Source: CAIWHR01 sp963726765
Lineage (GTDB): Bacteria; Pseudomonadota; Gammaproteobacteria; Burkholderiales; Casimicrobiaceae
Assembly: GCA_963726765.1 (NCBI GenBank)
Contig: CAVSDH010000011.1
Location: 620,001 to 684,000 of the forward strand
Reading direction: 5' to 3'
DNA length: 64,000 bases
Part shown: positions 35,677 to 45,811 of the stretch, piece by piece
Position numbering within the stretch: the stretch's first letter is position 1
Layout of the letters: every line of letters starts with the position of its first letter
Notes under the pieces: model-generated
What the model was told of the DNA's origin: nothing
The model's input: the letters and a program-made list of their open reading frames with translations, nothing else
Database searches by the model: none
Made by a program: the position numbers and the translations under genes

Positions 35677-37062
35677 TCAGAACTGGCCGATCACCCAGCC
35701 CGGGAAGACCGCGATCGCGATCGCCATCAGCAGGCAGACGACGCTTGCGCCGATTGCCAATCGACCTGTCGCGGCTTGACCGGCCCTTGGCTCGTCCGCG
35801 CTCATGAAGAGGAACTGGATGACCCGCAGGTAGAAGTAGATTCCCAGATAGCTTCCCACCAGACCCAGCACGGCATAAGTCGTGTAGCCCGCGGTGAGCA
35901 CGTTCCTGAAGATGAGGAATTTCGCGACGAAGCCAGGCAAGGGCGGGATGCCCGCCAGCGACAGCATCGCAACCGCAATCACGAGGGCGGCGTAGGGGCG
36001 GCGATGGAAAAGACCACGGAGGTTGGAGAGGCGATCGCGGGCGGCGTCGTCTTCGTCCGGCGGAAGCGCCGCAAAGGCAAGCAGGTTCATGAGTCCGTAC
36101 GCGATGACGTAGAACGCGACTGCCTGGAACCTGCCGGTCGAGTCGCCGAGAAACGCGTAGAAGAGGTACCCCGCGTGCGCGATCGACGAGTACGCGATCA
36201 TCCGGCGGAAGCTTTGCTGCCGCATCGCGGCGAGATTGCCCCACACGATGGAGATCAACGGCAGCAGCGCGAGAAGATCGGCGATCGGCGGAGTCACGTT
36301 GACGGCGCCGAACAATCGCACCGCCGCAAGGAGAACCCCGGCCTTGACGATGGTGGCCATGTAGGCGGTCACCGGAACGGCGGCCGTCTCGTAGGCGTCC
36401 GGCGCCCAGGCGTGGAAGGGCACGATGGCGGCCTTGAGGAAGAACGCGACGATCACCAGCACGACGGCGACGCGCGCCAGGGTGTCGGTCGATTGCAGCG
36501 CAACCGCAAACTCGAACAGGCCGAGCGATCCGCTCCCGCCGTAGAGCAGCGACACGCCCATCAGCAGCGTCGCCGTTGCCGCGCCGCCCAGCACGAGGTA
36601 CTTGAGCGCGGCCTCGGCACTTTCCGGCCGCCGGTACGCGAGAAGGACGAGGACGTACACGGGAAGCGACATCAGCTCCAGTCCCAGGAAGAGCGTCAGG
36701 AAGCTGTCGGATGAAAGGAGCAGGCAGACGCCGTAGAGCGACGACAGGATGAGGATGTGAAGCTGGCGCTGGGCGATCTCGTCGCGCGAAATGAGGAGGA
36801 CGGGAATCGTCAGACCGAGCACGAGCGCTTTCCCGAGCAATGCGGACGCGTCCACCGAGAAGTGGCCGGGGAACGCGTCGTACGCGTAACCGTTGAGCGA
36901 CAGCCAGGCGGCGGCGACCGTGGCGAGCGCCGTCGCCAGCAGGGCGGTCGGCAGCGCACTCCGCTCCCGCGCGTCGATGACCTCGAGGCCGATCAGCGCC
37001 ACGATGCCGGCGAGCAGGATCGTCTCCGGCAGCATTGCGACAAGTACACTGAATCCGTTCAT
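35677..37062 (-). CDS. nuoN: NADH-quinone oxidoreductase subunit N
   Basis: A 461-residue antiporter-like membrane subunit of complex I with about 14 helices. Key features: FLGLELMSLPVYVLVLLAYRR, FFLKAAIVPFHAWAPDAYETA and FRRMIAYSSIAHAGYLF, carrying the conserved proton-channel lysine and glutamate positions. Last gene of the minus-strand nuo operon; its start overlaps nuoM by four bases. Confidence 0.95.
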   Translation of the reverse strand: MNGFSVLVAMLPETILLAGIVALIGLEVIDARERSALPTALLATALATVAAAWLSLNGYAYDAFPGHFSVDASALLGKALVLGLTIPVLLISRDEIAQRQLHILILSSLYGVCLLLSSDSFLTLFLGLELMSLPVYVLVLLAYRRPESAEAALKYLVLGGAATATLLMGVSLLYGGSGSLGLFEFAVALQSTDTLARVAVVLVIVAFFLKAAIVPFHAWAPDAYETAAVPVTAYMATIVKAGVLLAAVRLFGAVNVTPPIADLLALLPLISIVWGNLAAMRQQSFRRMIAYSSIAHAGYLFYAFLGDSTGRFQAVAFYVIAYGLMNLLAFAALPPDEDDAARDRLSNLRGLFHRRPYAALVIAVAMLSLAGIPPLPGFVAKFLIFRNVLTAGYTTYAVLGLVGSYLGIYFYLRVIQFLFMSADEPRAGQAATGRLAIGASVVCLLMAIAIAVFPGWVIGQF

Positions 37063-38676
37063 TTCACGCCCGCGTTCTGGTCCGCGGTCGCGCTCGCAAC
37101 CGCGGGAACCGGAGCCGCCTGCCCGGATTCGTCGCGCGACGCGACAGCTGCCCCTGTGCGGTCCAGGCCAACCCGTTGCTGGAAATCACGCGCCGCGAGC
37201 TCCGTCTTGCCCATGGGCTCGGCGGGGAACAACCCGAGCGCAAACACCGCGACGACAATGGACGCGAGGATCGCCTTCTCGCGCAGGTTGAGGTCAACGA
37301 GCGGCTGGTGCGGCGCCTTCGTCGCGCCGAACAGGAATCGCTGCGCGAACAGGAGCATGTAGAGGGCGCCCAGCACCACGCCGGCCACCGCGGTTACGCT
37401 CACGATCAGCGGATAGGTCGCGCCGTGCTGGTATTGCGGCCAGGCCGCGCTGAAGGCGCCCAGCAGCACCAGAAACTCGCCCGTGAACCCGCTGGTCGTG
37501 GGAAGGCCGATTGCCGCCAGCGTCAGGACCGCGACGAACACGGAGTACACGGGCATGATCTTCGCGAGACCGCCGTACGCGGCCAGTTCCCGGGTGTGGC
37601 AGCGCTCGTACACCATGCCGACGAGCAGGAAGAGTCCTCCGGCGACCACGCCGTGGCTCACCATCTGGATCACCGCGCCCTGGATGCCGAGGAGGTCGAG
37701 GCTGATGAGCCCGAGCATCACGAAGCCCAGGTGGCTGATCGACGAGTAGGCGATGATCTTCTTGATGTCTGTCTGCACCAGCGCAAGGCAGGCACCGTAG
37801 ATGATGCTGACGACGGCGAGGGTGCCGATGAACGGAGCGAGCAGCCGCGTCGCGTCGGGGAAGAGCGGGAACCCCACCTTCATGAATCCGTACGTCCCCA
37901 TCTTGAGCAGGACCCCGGCCAGGATCACCGAACCCGCGGTAGGCGCTTCGACGTGCGCATCCGGAAGCCACGTATGCAGCGGCACGATCGGCACCTTGAT
38001 GGCGAACGACAGTCCGAAGGCGGCGAGCAGAACGGTCTGCACCGGCAGCGACAGCTGCGCGCGATACAGGTCGGTGAACGCAAAGGACGTCACGCCGGAC
38101 GTCGTGTCGAGCGAGTAGACGAGGTAGATGATCGCGGCCAGCATCAGGATGCTGCCGAACGCGGTGTACAGCACGAACTTGAACGTCGCATAGATGCGGC
38201 GCTCGCCGCCCCAGATGCCGATGATGAAGAACATCGGGATCATCATCGCTTCCCAGAACAGGTAGAACAGGAACAGGTCCTGCGCGACGAAGGCCCCCAG
38301 CATCGCGAACTGGATCAGGAACACCATCGCGTAGAAGAGCTTGACGTCCTTCGTGATCGCGGAGAACGCGCCGGCGACGACGAGAGGTCCCGAGGAACGC
38401 GGTCAACAGAACCAGCAGCAGGTTGTAGCCGTCGAGGCCGATCTGGTAGTAGACGCCCCAGGCGGGGATCCACGGAATGCGCGTCTCGAACTGCAGCCCG
38501 GGCGCGGCGGCATCGAACCGCGCATAGAGCCACGCGGTGAGCGCGAGCTGCGCGAGCATGACGGCCAGCGAAAGACCGCGTACGAGGCTCTCGCGCTTGG
38601 GCGGCACGAGGAGCAGGGCGATCGCGCCCAGCACCGGGAGGAACAGCACGAGGTTGAGGACCGGCGCTTCAACCAT
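37059..38676 (-). CDS. nuoM: NADH-quinone oxidoreductase subunit M (one-base frameshift near 38389)
   Basis: Antiporter-like complex I subunit. The N-terminal part (to LLVLLTAFLG) is in one frame; PLVVAGAFSAITKDVKLFYAMVF and the rest are in the next. Removing one base of the CCC run at 38389-38391 gives a 538-residue protein with FLFYLFWEAMMIPMFFIIGIWG, FAIKVPIVPLHTWLPDAHVEAP and KIIAYSSISHLGFVMLG. All conserved charged residues are kept, so a sequence error is the likely reason. It overlaps nuoL by eight bases and nuoN by four. Confidence 0.94.
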
Positions 38677-40549
38677 GGTGCCAGCTCCAGGCGACCGACG
38701 CGATGATGCCCACGACCACGAGCAACGCGTACAGGTGCAGGCTGCCGGTCTGCACGCGCCCGAGCACGCCCGCGGTCCGCTGTCCCAGCGCCGCCATGCC
38801 GTTCAGGGTGCCGTCGAGAATCCTGCGGTCGCCGAGTCGAAGGAACACGCGATCCGATATCCAGTACAACGGCCTCGCGATGAGGAGATCGTACGTTTCG
38901 TCGACGAAGTACTTGCCGAAGAGCAGCCGGTGCAATCCCTGGAACCGGAGGCCCATGCGACGGGCGCGCTCCGCGCCGCCGCCGTACATGAACGCAGCGC
39001 CGACGAGGCCCGCAAAAGCGATCGCGACCGACACGACGATCATCGTCGTTTCGAGGTGCTCGAGCGCGGGCACGACCTCGGGTCCCGGCAGCATCGGCGC
39101 CAGGTAGTGCGGAATCGAAAGGAAGCCGCCCACCGCCGACAGCGCGGCCAGCACGATCAGCACGCCGGTCATCGACGGCGGCGACTCGTGCACGTGGTGC
39201 TCCACCTCCGGAGTCATCCGCGATGCGCCGAAGAACGTGAGCCACAGCAGGCGGAACATGTAGAAGGCCGTGAGCAGCGACGCTCCCGCGGCGAACAGGT
39301 AGAGCAGCGGCGAACCTCCGTGCTCGCTGGCGAGCGCGAACCAGAGAATCTCGTCCTTCGAGAAGAAACCCGCGAGGGGCGGAATGCCGGCGATGGCGGC
39401 GGTGGCCACGGCAAAGGTCGCGAACGTCACCGGAATCCGCCGCGCAAGGCCGCCCATCTTGCGAATGTCCTGCTCGCCTCCCATCGCGTGGATCACGCTT
39501 CCGGCACCGAGGAACAGGCAGGCCTTGAAGAACGCGTGCGTATAGAGGTGGAAGATGGCGACGCCGTAGGCACCGACGCCAAGCGCGACGAACATGAGGC
39601 CGAGCTGCGAAATCGTGGAGTAGGCGAGGACTTTCTTGATGTCCGTCTGCACCACGGCGATGGTCGCGGCGAAGAACGCCGTTGCCACACCGATCGCGGC
39701 GACGATGGCACTCGCCTCCGGAGCGTGCATGTAGATGCCGGAAAGCCTGGCGACGAGGTACACGCCCGCAGTCACCATCGTCGCGGCGTGGATCAGCGCG
39801 GAGACCGGGGTCGGACCGGCCATGGCGTCCGGCAACCAGACGTGGAGCGGGATCTGTGCGGACTTGCCGGTGGCGCCGATGAACAGCAGGATGCCGACCA
39901 GGCTCGCGGACACCGCGGGAGCCGGGCCGCTCAGGAACGCGCCGTTGATCCGGTCCATGTCGAGCGTCCCCAACGCCTGGTAGAGCACGAACATGCCGAG
40001 CAGGAAGCCCGCGTCGCCGATGCGGTTGGTGATGAACGCCTTCTTGCCCGCACGGGCCTTGTCGGGATCCTCGAACCAGAAGCCGATGAGCAGGTACGAG
40101 GCGAGCCCGACGCCTTCCCAGCCGACGAAGAGAACGAGCAGCGACTTGCCCAGCACCAGCATCAGCATGAAGAAGAGGAACAGGTTGAGGTACGCGAAGT
40201 AGCGCGCGTAGCTCGCGTCGTCCTTCATGTAGCCGGTCGAGTAGACATGGATCAGCGAGCCCACGCCGGTCACGATCAGCACCATGACCGCAGTCAGGCG
40301 ATCGAAGTAGAAGGCGATCTCGAAGGTGCGCCCGCCGATGACCGCCCACGTGTAGGCTGCCTCCGCCAACGGCGCCGCGTCGCGCGCCGTGAGATCGAGG
40401 AAGCTCTTCACCGCCACGGCAAAGGCCAGGATCGGCAGGCCGCAACCGACCGCCGACACGAAACCCTTGCCGAGCCGGTTGCCCGCGAAGCCGTTCAGGA
40501 CGAAGCCCACGAGCGGCAGCAGGACGATCAGACCGAGTGCGTGGTTCAC
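38669..40549 (-). CDS. nuoL: NADH-quinone oxidoreductase subunit L
   Basis: A 626-residue antiporter-like subunit with the long C-terminal lateral-helix extension. Motifs: YFAYLNLFLFFMLMLVLG, LFVGWEGVGLASYLLIGFW, GKSAQIPLHVWLPDAMAGPTPVSALIHAATM and KKVLAYSTISQLGLMF. Forms the distal part of the membrane arm and one proton channel. Three bases separate it from nuoK. Confidence 0.96.
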   Translation of the reverse strand: MNHALGLIVLLPLVGFVLNGFAGNRLGKGFVSAVGCGLPILAFAVAVKSFLDLTARDAAPLAEAAYTWAVIGGRTFEIAFYFDRLTAVMVLIVTGVGSLIHVYSTGYMKDDASYARYFAYLNLFLFFMLMLVLGKSLLVLFVGWEGVGLASYLLIGFWFEDPDKARAGKKAFITNRIGDAGFLLGMFVLYQALGTLDMDRINGAFLSGPAPAVSASLVGILLFIGATGKSAQIPLHVWLPDAMAGPTPVSALIHAATMVTAGVYLVARLSGIYMHAPEASAIVAAIGVATAFFAATIAVVQTDIKKVLAYSTISQLGLMFVALGVGAYGVAIFHLYTHAFFKACLFLGAGSVIHAMGGEQDIRKMGGLARRIPVTFATFAVATAAIAGIPPLAGFFSKDEILWFALASEHGGSPLLYLFAAGASLLTAFYMFRLLWLTFFGASRMTPEVEHHVHESPPSMTGVLIVLAALSAVGGFLSIPHYLAPMLPGPEVVPALEHLETTMIVVSVAIAFAGLVGAAFMYGGGAERARRMGLRFQGLHRLLFGKYFVDETYDLLIARPLYWISDRVFLRLGDRRILDGTLNGMAALGQRTAGVLGRVQTGSLHLYALLVVVGIIASVAWSWHHG

Positions 40550-40552
40550 CCG

Positions 40553-40855
40553 CTATCCTTTCAGGTCGGAGTACGCGTCGAGGTCCATCGCGTGCTTGCG
40601 GCGCACGAGCAGGAGCACGATGGGTATCGCGATGGCGATCTCGGCGGTGGCGACGACGAATATCAGGAACACGAGGACCGCGCCGGCGGCGGTGGCCGTC
40701 TGCTGGGCGAACGTGACGAGGCTCAGGTTCACGCCGTTCAGCATGAGCTCCATGCACATCAGCATGATGAGGACGTTGCGGCGAACGATGACGCCGAGTA
40801 GCCCCAGCGCGAAGAGCGCCATGGACACCGCGATCAGCATTTGCACCCTATCCAC
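40553..40855 (-). CDS. nuoK: NADH-quinone oxidoreductase subunit K
   Basis: A 100-residue three-helix subunit with LIMLMCMELMLNGVNLSLV and LIFVVATAEIAIAIPIVL, which hold the two conserved membrane glutamates. A GTG start at 40855 gives the normal length and overlaps nuoJ by eight bases; an ATG five codons later is an alternative. Confidence 0.94.
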   Translation of the reverse strand: MDRVQMLIAVSMALFALGLLGVIVRRNVLIMLMCMELMLNGVNLSLVTFAQQTATAAGAVLVFLIFVVATAEIAIAIPIVLLLVRRKHAMDLDAYSDLKG

Positions 40856-41354
40856 GGTTTCGACGGCCTACTTGCAGCACTGCCAGGGCGGCCACGACGG
40901 CGGCCACCAGCAGCACGGACACGAGTTCGAAATGCAGCCAGAACTCGTTGAGGAACGCGATGGAGAAGTCCTTGAGGCCGAAGAAAGGTCCGACGGTCGC
41001 GTCGGATGAGACGGGAAGGAACTTCCAGACGCCGTGGGCGAGGATCGCGAGCAGGAGGACGACACTCGCGATGCCCGGCCACAGCAGCGAGGAAAACCGC
41101 CGCGTGTACGAACGGTCGCGCACGTCGAGCAGCATGATCGCGTACACCATGAACACCATCACCGCACCCACGTAGATCAGGACCTGGAAGATGGCGATCA
41201 CGTGCACTTCCAGCAACGCGTAGACGCCGGCGAGCGACATCATGCAGGCGATGAGCGCGAGCGCAACCCGCATCGGGTGCTGCAGCACGATCATCAGCGC
41301 CGCGGCGAGGAGCGCCGTGCCCGCGAAAAGATAAAGGAGCAGCGTCTCGATCAT
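40848..41354 (-). CDS. nuoJ: NADH-quinone oxidoreductase subunit J
   Basis: A 168-residue membrane subunit with five helices, recognised from ALALIACMMSLAGVYALLEVHVIAIFQVLIYVGAVMVFMVY, which contains the pi-bulge helix region of NuoJ. The ATG at 41354 overlaps the nuoI stop by four bases. Confidence 0.94.
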   Translation of the reverse strand: MIETLLLYLFAGTALLAAALMIVLQHPMRVALALIACMMSLAGVYALLEVHVIAIFQVLIYVGAVMVFMVYAIMLLDVRDRSYTRRFSSLLWPGIASVVLLLAILAHGVWKFLPVSSDATVGPFFGLKDFSIAFLNEFWLHFELVSVLLVAAVVAALAVLQVGRRNRG

Positions 41355-41953
41355 TCGGCTCCTCGCGTCGTTGCCTTGCGCGGCGCCGGGGGATAGGGCT
41401 TGGCGACGTCGCTTTGCGGGTTCCAGGTGATGAGCTCGTGGAGCGACAGCCACATCGTTCCGCGGTCGTAGGAGGGAAGGTTGGGGACTTCCTTGACCAT
41501 GCGGATGGCGTCCTCGGGGCAGGCCTCCACGCACAATCCACAGAAGATGCACCGCGAATAGTCGATCTCGAAGCGCACGGGGGATTTCGGGTGCGCCGAA
41601 TCGTCCGGGTCGAAGGCCGCCTCGATCTCGATGCACTTCGCGGGGCACACCGTTGCGCAGAGATTGCAGGCGATGCACTGCGGCGCGCCGCCCGGGCGCT
41701 GCGTCAGCACGTGCTTGCCGCGATTTCGCTCGGCGTAGTCGGCGCGCGTTTCCTCGGGATAGTAGGTGGTGAGCGCGCCCTTCCGGAACGTCATCCAGTG
41801 CCACATGTTCCGCATGAACACGAAGCCGGTGATGCCGAGGCCGCGGATGATCTCGAACAGGTACGCGCGCTCCCACCACGACATCGTCGGCGCGTTCCAG
41901 TACTCCTTGCGGGGGGCGGGATTCGTGCTCACGCGCATCGGCTCACTGGACAT
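41351..41953 (-). CDS. nuoI: NADH-quinone oxidoreductase subunit I
   Basis: A 200-residue ferredoxin-like subunit that carries clusters N6a and N6b to the quinone site. Two four-cysteine motifs are present: CIACNLCATVCPAKC and CIFCGLCVEACPEDA. The N-terminal amphipathic region (RAYLFEIIRGLGITGFVFMRNMWHWMTF) and the Pro-rich C-terminus are usual. It overlaps nuoH by eleven bases. Confidence 0.95.
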   Translation of the reverse strand: MSSEPMRVSTNPAPRKEYWNAPTMSWWERAYLFEIIRGLGITGFVFMRNMWHWMTFRKGALTTYYPEETRADYAERNRGKHVLTQRPGGAPQCIACNLCATVCPAKCIEIEAAFDPDDSAHPKSPVRFEIDYSRCIFCGLCVEACPEDAIRMVKEVPNLPSYDRGTMWLSLHELITWNPQSDVAKPYPPAPRKATTRGAE

Positions 41954-43094
41954 TCAGCGCCCAGACGACGAGGGCGGTGACGGTAAGGTTGGCGAGCGCC
42001 AGGGGAAACATGAATTTCCAGGCGAAACGCAGCAGCTGGTCGTACCTGAACCGCGGCAGCGTCCAGCGCACGAGGATCTGGAAGCTGCAGACGATCAGCA
42101 CCTTGACCAGGAACACGACGAGCTGGATCAGGACGACAGCGCCATGAGGGAGGTTGACGACACGATCGCCGGGGAGAGTGAATCCGGAATCGGTCATGAA
42201 GGGCAGGTTGTAGCCGCCGAGAAAGAGCGTCGTGAACAGCGCGCCGATGATCGCGATCTCGATGAACTCGGCGAACATGAACAGGCCCATCTTCATCGCG
42301 CTGTATTCGGTGTAGTAGCCGGCGATGAGCTCCGACTCGGCTTCGGGCAGGTCGAACGGGATGCGCTTGTTCTCGGCAATGGCGGCGGTCAGGAAGAGGA
42401 TGGCTGCGAACGGCTGGTAGAAGACTCCCCAGGCTGGCAGGACGCCCATCAGCACGCCGGACTGGTCCCTCGCGATCGCATCGAGGTCCACCGTGCCGTA
42501 GATCACGATGAGGCCCAGCACCGTGAGACCCATGATCAGCTCGTAGGAGATCATCTGCGAGCCGGCGCGAAGCGCGCCCAGCATCGAGAACTTGTTGGAG
42601 GACGACCAGCCGGCCAGCATGGTGCCGATGATCGTCAGCCCGCCGAAGGCGAAGACGACGAGGAGGCCGGCATCGAGGCGCGCGATCTGCAGCGGGTAGG
42701 TCCGGTCGCCGAACCATTCGGCAACGGCCGGAATCCCGCTGAACAGCGCGCCAGGATTGAGCATCCCGCCGAAGGGGATGACCGCGAACACGAGCAGCAC
42801 CGGCGTGAACACGACCCAGGGCGCGATGGCGTAGGCGAAGCGGTCGAAGGAATCGGGCCGGAAGTCCTCCTTCAGCATCATCTTGAGGCCGTCGGCCAGA
42901 CCGTGAAACAGCCCGAGCCAGACGAGCTTCACCTGCGTGAACGGTATGCGCACGTAAGCGCGGTTGGCGCCGATGCGATCGGACATGATCGCCGCCTGCT
43001 TGCGCTCCACCCAGGTGAGCACGGTGCCGAACACCAGCAGCACCGTCACGGCGTAGCCGATGTACGCGACGTAGATGACGAGGTCCTGGATCAT
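41943..43094 (-). CDS. nuoH: NADH-quinone oxidoreductase subunit H
   Basis: A 383-residue membrane subunit that builds the quinone-binding channel with NuoB and NuoD. Motifs: WVERKQAAIMSDRIGANRA, ADGLKMMLKEDFRP, ENKRIPFDLPEAESELIAGYYTEYSAMKM and the C-terminal LPRFRYDQLLRFAWKFMFPLAL. Slightly longer than the common 330-350 residues, with an extra stretch around MTDSGFTLPGDRVVNLPHG. Its start overlaps the nuoG stop by four bases. Confidence 0.95.
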   Translation of the reverse strand: MIQDLVIYVAYIGYAVTVLLVFGTVLTWVERKQAAIMSDRIGANRAYVRIPFTQVKLVWLGLFHGLADGLKMMLKEDFRPDSFDRFAYAIAPWVVFTPVLLVFAVIPFGGMLNPGALFSGIPAVAEWFGDRTYPLQIARLDAGLLVVFAFGGLTIIGTMLAGWSSSNKFSMLGALRAGSQMISYELIMGLTVLGLIVIYGTVDLDAIARDQSGVLMGVLPAWGVFYQPFAAILFLTAAIAENKRIPFDLPEAESELIAGYYTEYSAMKMGLFMFAEFIEIAIIGALFTTLFLGGYNLPFMTDSGFTLPGDRVVNLPHGAVVLIQLVVFLVKVLIVCSFQILVRWTLPRFRYDQLLRFAWKFMFPLALANLTVTALVVWALNVQ

Positions 43095-44530
43095 GCGGGT
43101 TCGACCTCGGCAACCGCCAGCGCGGCAAACAGCGTCTCCGCGTCGGCGACCGACTCCTTCTTGCGGAAGCACGGCTCGAATGCGCTGACGGTTCCCTGGA
43201 AATTGGTGTAATGCCCGCGGCGTTCGGTCTGGATGCTCACCGGAATGAACACGTCGGCGTGGCCGTTCTCCGGCCGGAGGTAGGCGTTGAGGAAAATGAT
43301 TCTTGCCTTGGCCGGAACGCGCGCGAAGTCGAAGCCCTCGCCCCAGACCAGGACCAGATCCGTGGCATCGTGGAGCGCGGCCCCGTCGTCCTGCGACGTG
43401 AAGTGCGCGAGGGCGCCCGCGGTATTCGGGTTCTTGTCCGGCCGGATGAGCAGCTCGTCCTCGATCCGCTCGCCGTGCTCCGGCTGGCAGTCACGCTTGA
43501 CGAAGGCGGTGAAGCGGGCGCCGAGCGCCGCCTTGAAGGCGGCGAGTTCTTCGTTGGAGCCCCAGTTCGACACCATGGCGACCGGATGCTTCGCTTCATT
43601 GATCAGCCGCTTCGCCGCACCGATCGCCGCCGACAGCAGGACCGGCTTCCCCTTCTGCATCGCCTGCTCCGCGCGGGTGCGTTCGAACGTTCGAGCGAGG
43701 TCGCGACCCTTGTTGCAGATCCAGGGGCCGTTGACGGCGGGGTTGTCCAGCGGCGTGATGCGCTCGATCCTGACGTTCCTGGACTGATCGAGCACGTGCA
43801 GCTTCCACTCGGGCTTGCGGTGCCAGATCTGGATCGTGCATCCGCGCTCGCACCCCGGGCAGACCGACGGCGTGGGCTTGATGTACCAGACGCGCGCCTT
43901 GTAGAGGAACGGGCGCGACAGCAGGGCGCCGACCGGGCAGATGTCGACGACATTGTCGGAGTACGGATCGGCGTCGAGCGGATGGTCTTCCGCGGCGCGA
44001 ACGAGCGACGCGTCGCCACGCTGTATCACCCCGAGCGCGTTCGATTTCGAAATCTCGCGCGTGAAGCGCACGCAGCGCGTGCACAGGATGCAGCGCTCGT
44101 TGTCGAGCACGATCCGCTCGGAAAGCGGGTGGAACTTCGTCGAGCGCACCTTGGCGTCGTGCGACAGGGACGGCGATCCGTTGTACCGGTAGTGATAGTC
44201 CTGCAGCGTGCACTCGCCCGACTTGTCGCAGATTCCGCAGTCGACCGGGTGGTTCAACGTCATGAGCTGCATGATGGACTTGCGGTACTCCTTGACCTTG
44301 TCCGAATCGGTCAGCACGCGCAGTCCCTCGCTCACCGGCATGTTGCAGGCGATTTCCACCCAGCTGCGGTCCTCGATCTGGATGGCGCAGATGCGGCAGT
44401 TGCCGGCGATCGACAACTCCGGGTGCCAGCAGAAGTAGGGGATGAAGAACCCGTTGGCGCGCGCCGCCTCCATCACGGTCTGGCTGCGCTCGGCCTGTAC
44501 GGGATGCCCGTTTATGAAGATCTGCGGCAT
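43091..44530 (-). CDS. nuoG: NADH-quinone oxidoreductase subunit G, short form
   Basis: A 479-residue NuoG. N-terminal [2Fe-2S] ferredoxin domain (YFCWHPELSIAGNCRICAIQI), the HPVDCGICDKSGECTLQDYHYRY His-Cys cluster region, the CILCTRCVRFTREIS and NVVDICPVGAL four-cysteine sites, and the first molybdopterin-like motif CPGCERGCTI. The protein ends after a reduced molybdopterin-like region. Canonical betaproteobacterial NuoG is about 770-900 residues, so most of the inactive bis-MGD domain is absent here. No frameshift signature is visible at the end; it overlaps nuoH by four bases and nuoF by 19. Confidence 0.92.
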   Translation of the reverse strand: MPQIFINGHPVQAERSQTVMEAARANGFFIPYFCWHPELSIAGNCRICAIQIEDRSWVEIACNMPVSEGLRVLTDSDKVKEYRKSIMQLMTLNHPVDCGICDKSGECTLQDYHYRYNGSPSLSHDAKVRSTKFHPLSERIVLDNERCILCTRCVRFTREISKSNALGVIQRGDASLVRAAEDHPLDADPYSDNVVDICPVGALLSRPFLYKARVWYIKPTPSVCPGCERGCTIQIWHRKPEWKLHVLDQSRNVRIERITPLDNPAVNGPWICNKGRDLARTFERTRAEQAMQKGKPVLLSAAIGAAKRLINEAKHPVAMVSNWGSNEELAAFKAALGARFTAFVKRDCQPEHGERIEDELLIRPDKNPNTAGALAHFTSQDDGAALHDATDLVLVWGEGFDFARVPAKARIIFLNAYLRPENGHADVFIPVSIQTERRGHYTNFQGTVSAFEPCFRKKESVADAETLFAALAVAEVEPA

Positions 44531-45810
44531 TCCAGATTCCCGTTGAATCGCGAGCGCCTGTTCTCGATGAAATACTCGAACTCGTCGCGGAACTTGTTCA
44601 GGATGCCGGTGGTGGCATAGCCGGCGGCGTCACCCATGCCGCAGATTGTCGTGCCGTCGTTCCAGGCCGAGATCTGGTAGAGCCGGTCGATGTCCTCGGG
44701 TCGCCCTTCGCCGGCCACGACCCGATCGATGATCCGGTGCAGCCACCCCATGCCCTCCCGGCAAGGCGTGCACTGTCCGCAGGACTCATGGTGGTAGAAG
44801 CGCAGCATCACCTGCAGCAGCCGAACCATGCAGGTGCCCTCGGCGATCGCCACCATGCCGCCCGAGCCCACGGACGAGCCCGCGGCCGTCAGCGACTGGT
44901 GGTCGAACGTGACCGAGTCCACCTCGGCGCCGGTCAGCACCTTGGTCGAAATACCGCCCGGGATCAGCGCCTTCACCTTCTGCCCGTCGACCATGCCGCC
45001 GCAATCCTCGTACAGGAACTTGGCGAGCGGATAGCCGTACTCGACCTCGTAGACACCCGGCCGCGCGATGTGACCGGAAATCGATACGAGCTGCGTGCCC
45101 GGGCTCTTGGCGGTGCCGAAGGTCTTGTACCAGGCCGCGCCGTTGGCGACGATGCCGGTGACGTTGGAGAGCGTCTCGACGTTGTTGACCACGGTCGGGC
45201 GCCGATAGAGACCCTGCACCGTCAGGCGCGGCGGACGGTTGCGTGGATAACCGCGCTTGCCTTCCAATGACGACAGGAGCCCCGACGCCTCGCCGCAGAC
45301 GTACGACCCCGCACCCCGGTAGGCGACGATGTCGCACGCGAATTCGGCGTCGAGGATGCGCTCGCCGAGGTATCCGGCGGCGTAGGCTTCCTCGATCGCG
45401 GCCGCGAGTCGATGATAGGGGACGTCGAATTCGCCGCGAATGTAGACGAACGCATTGCGCACCTGCAGCGCGTAGGAGGCGATCAGCATCGACTCCAGCA
45501 GCAGATGCGGCGCGTTCTCGAGGATCCAGCGATCCTTGAACGTGCCGGGCTCGCCCTCGTCGGCATTGGCGCACAGGTAGTGGGGTTGGCCGTCGTTGAG
45601 GTTCACGACCGACCACTTGCGACCGGCTGAAAATGCCGCGCCGCCGTGCCCCAGCAGTCCGGCAGCCGTCACTTCCTTCGTGACGTCCGCGGGTTGCATG
45701 CTCTTCAGCACCTTCGCGAGCGTGCCGTAGCCGCCGCGAGCGCGGTAATCCGCCAGCGTGTGCGAGGTCGCCGTGACCGGGAAGGTCATCAGCAGCGCTT
45801 TGCCGGGCAT
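44512..45810 (-). CDS. nuoF: NADH-quinone oxidoreductase subunit F
   Basis: A 432-residue subunit that oxidises NADH at FMN. Motifs: GLLGHGGAAFSAGRKWSVV (NADH/FMN loop), CANADEGEPGTFKDRW, AYRGAGSYVCGEASGLLSSLEGKRG, the glycine-rich GYPLAKFLYEDCGG and the N3 cluster CGQCTPCREGMGW with a distal cysteine (TTICGMGD). Length normal for the family. One base separates it from nuoE. Confidence 0.95.
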   Translation of the reverse strand: MPGKALLMTFPVTATSHTLADYRARGGYGTLAKVLKSMQPADVTKEVTAAGLLGHGGAAFSAGRKWSVVNLNDGQPHYLCANADEGEPGTFKDRWILENAPHLLLESMLIASYALQVRNAFVYIRGEFDVPYHRLAAAIEEAYAAGYLGERILDAEFACDIVAYRGAGSYVCGEASGLLSSLEGKRGYPRNRPPRLTVQGLYRRPTVVNNVETLSNVTGIVANGAAWYKTFGTAKSPGTQLVSISGHIARPGVYEVEYGYPLAKFLYEDCGGMVDGQKVKALIPGGISTKVLTGAEVDSVTFDHQSLTAAGSSVGSGGMVAIAEGTCMVRLLQVMLRFYHHESCGQCTPCREGMGWLHRIIDRVVAGEGRPEDIDRLYQISAWNDGTTICGMGDAAGYATTGILNKFRDEFEYFIENRRSRFNGNLECRRSS

Positions 45811-45811
45811 G

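Noticed and set aside
45186..45200. TTGACCACGGTCGG as an FNR-type box
   Set aside because: It lies inside nuoF coding sequence and the right half-site is poor.
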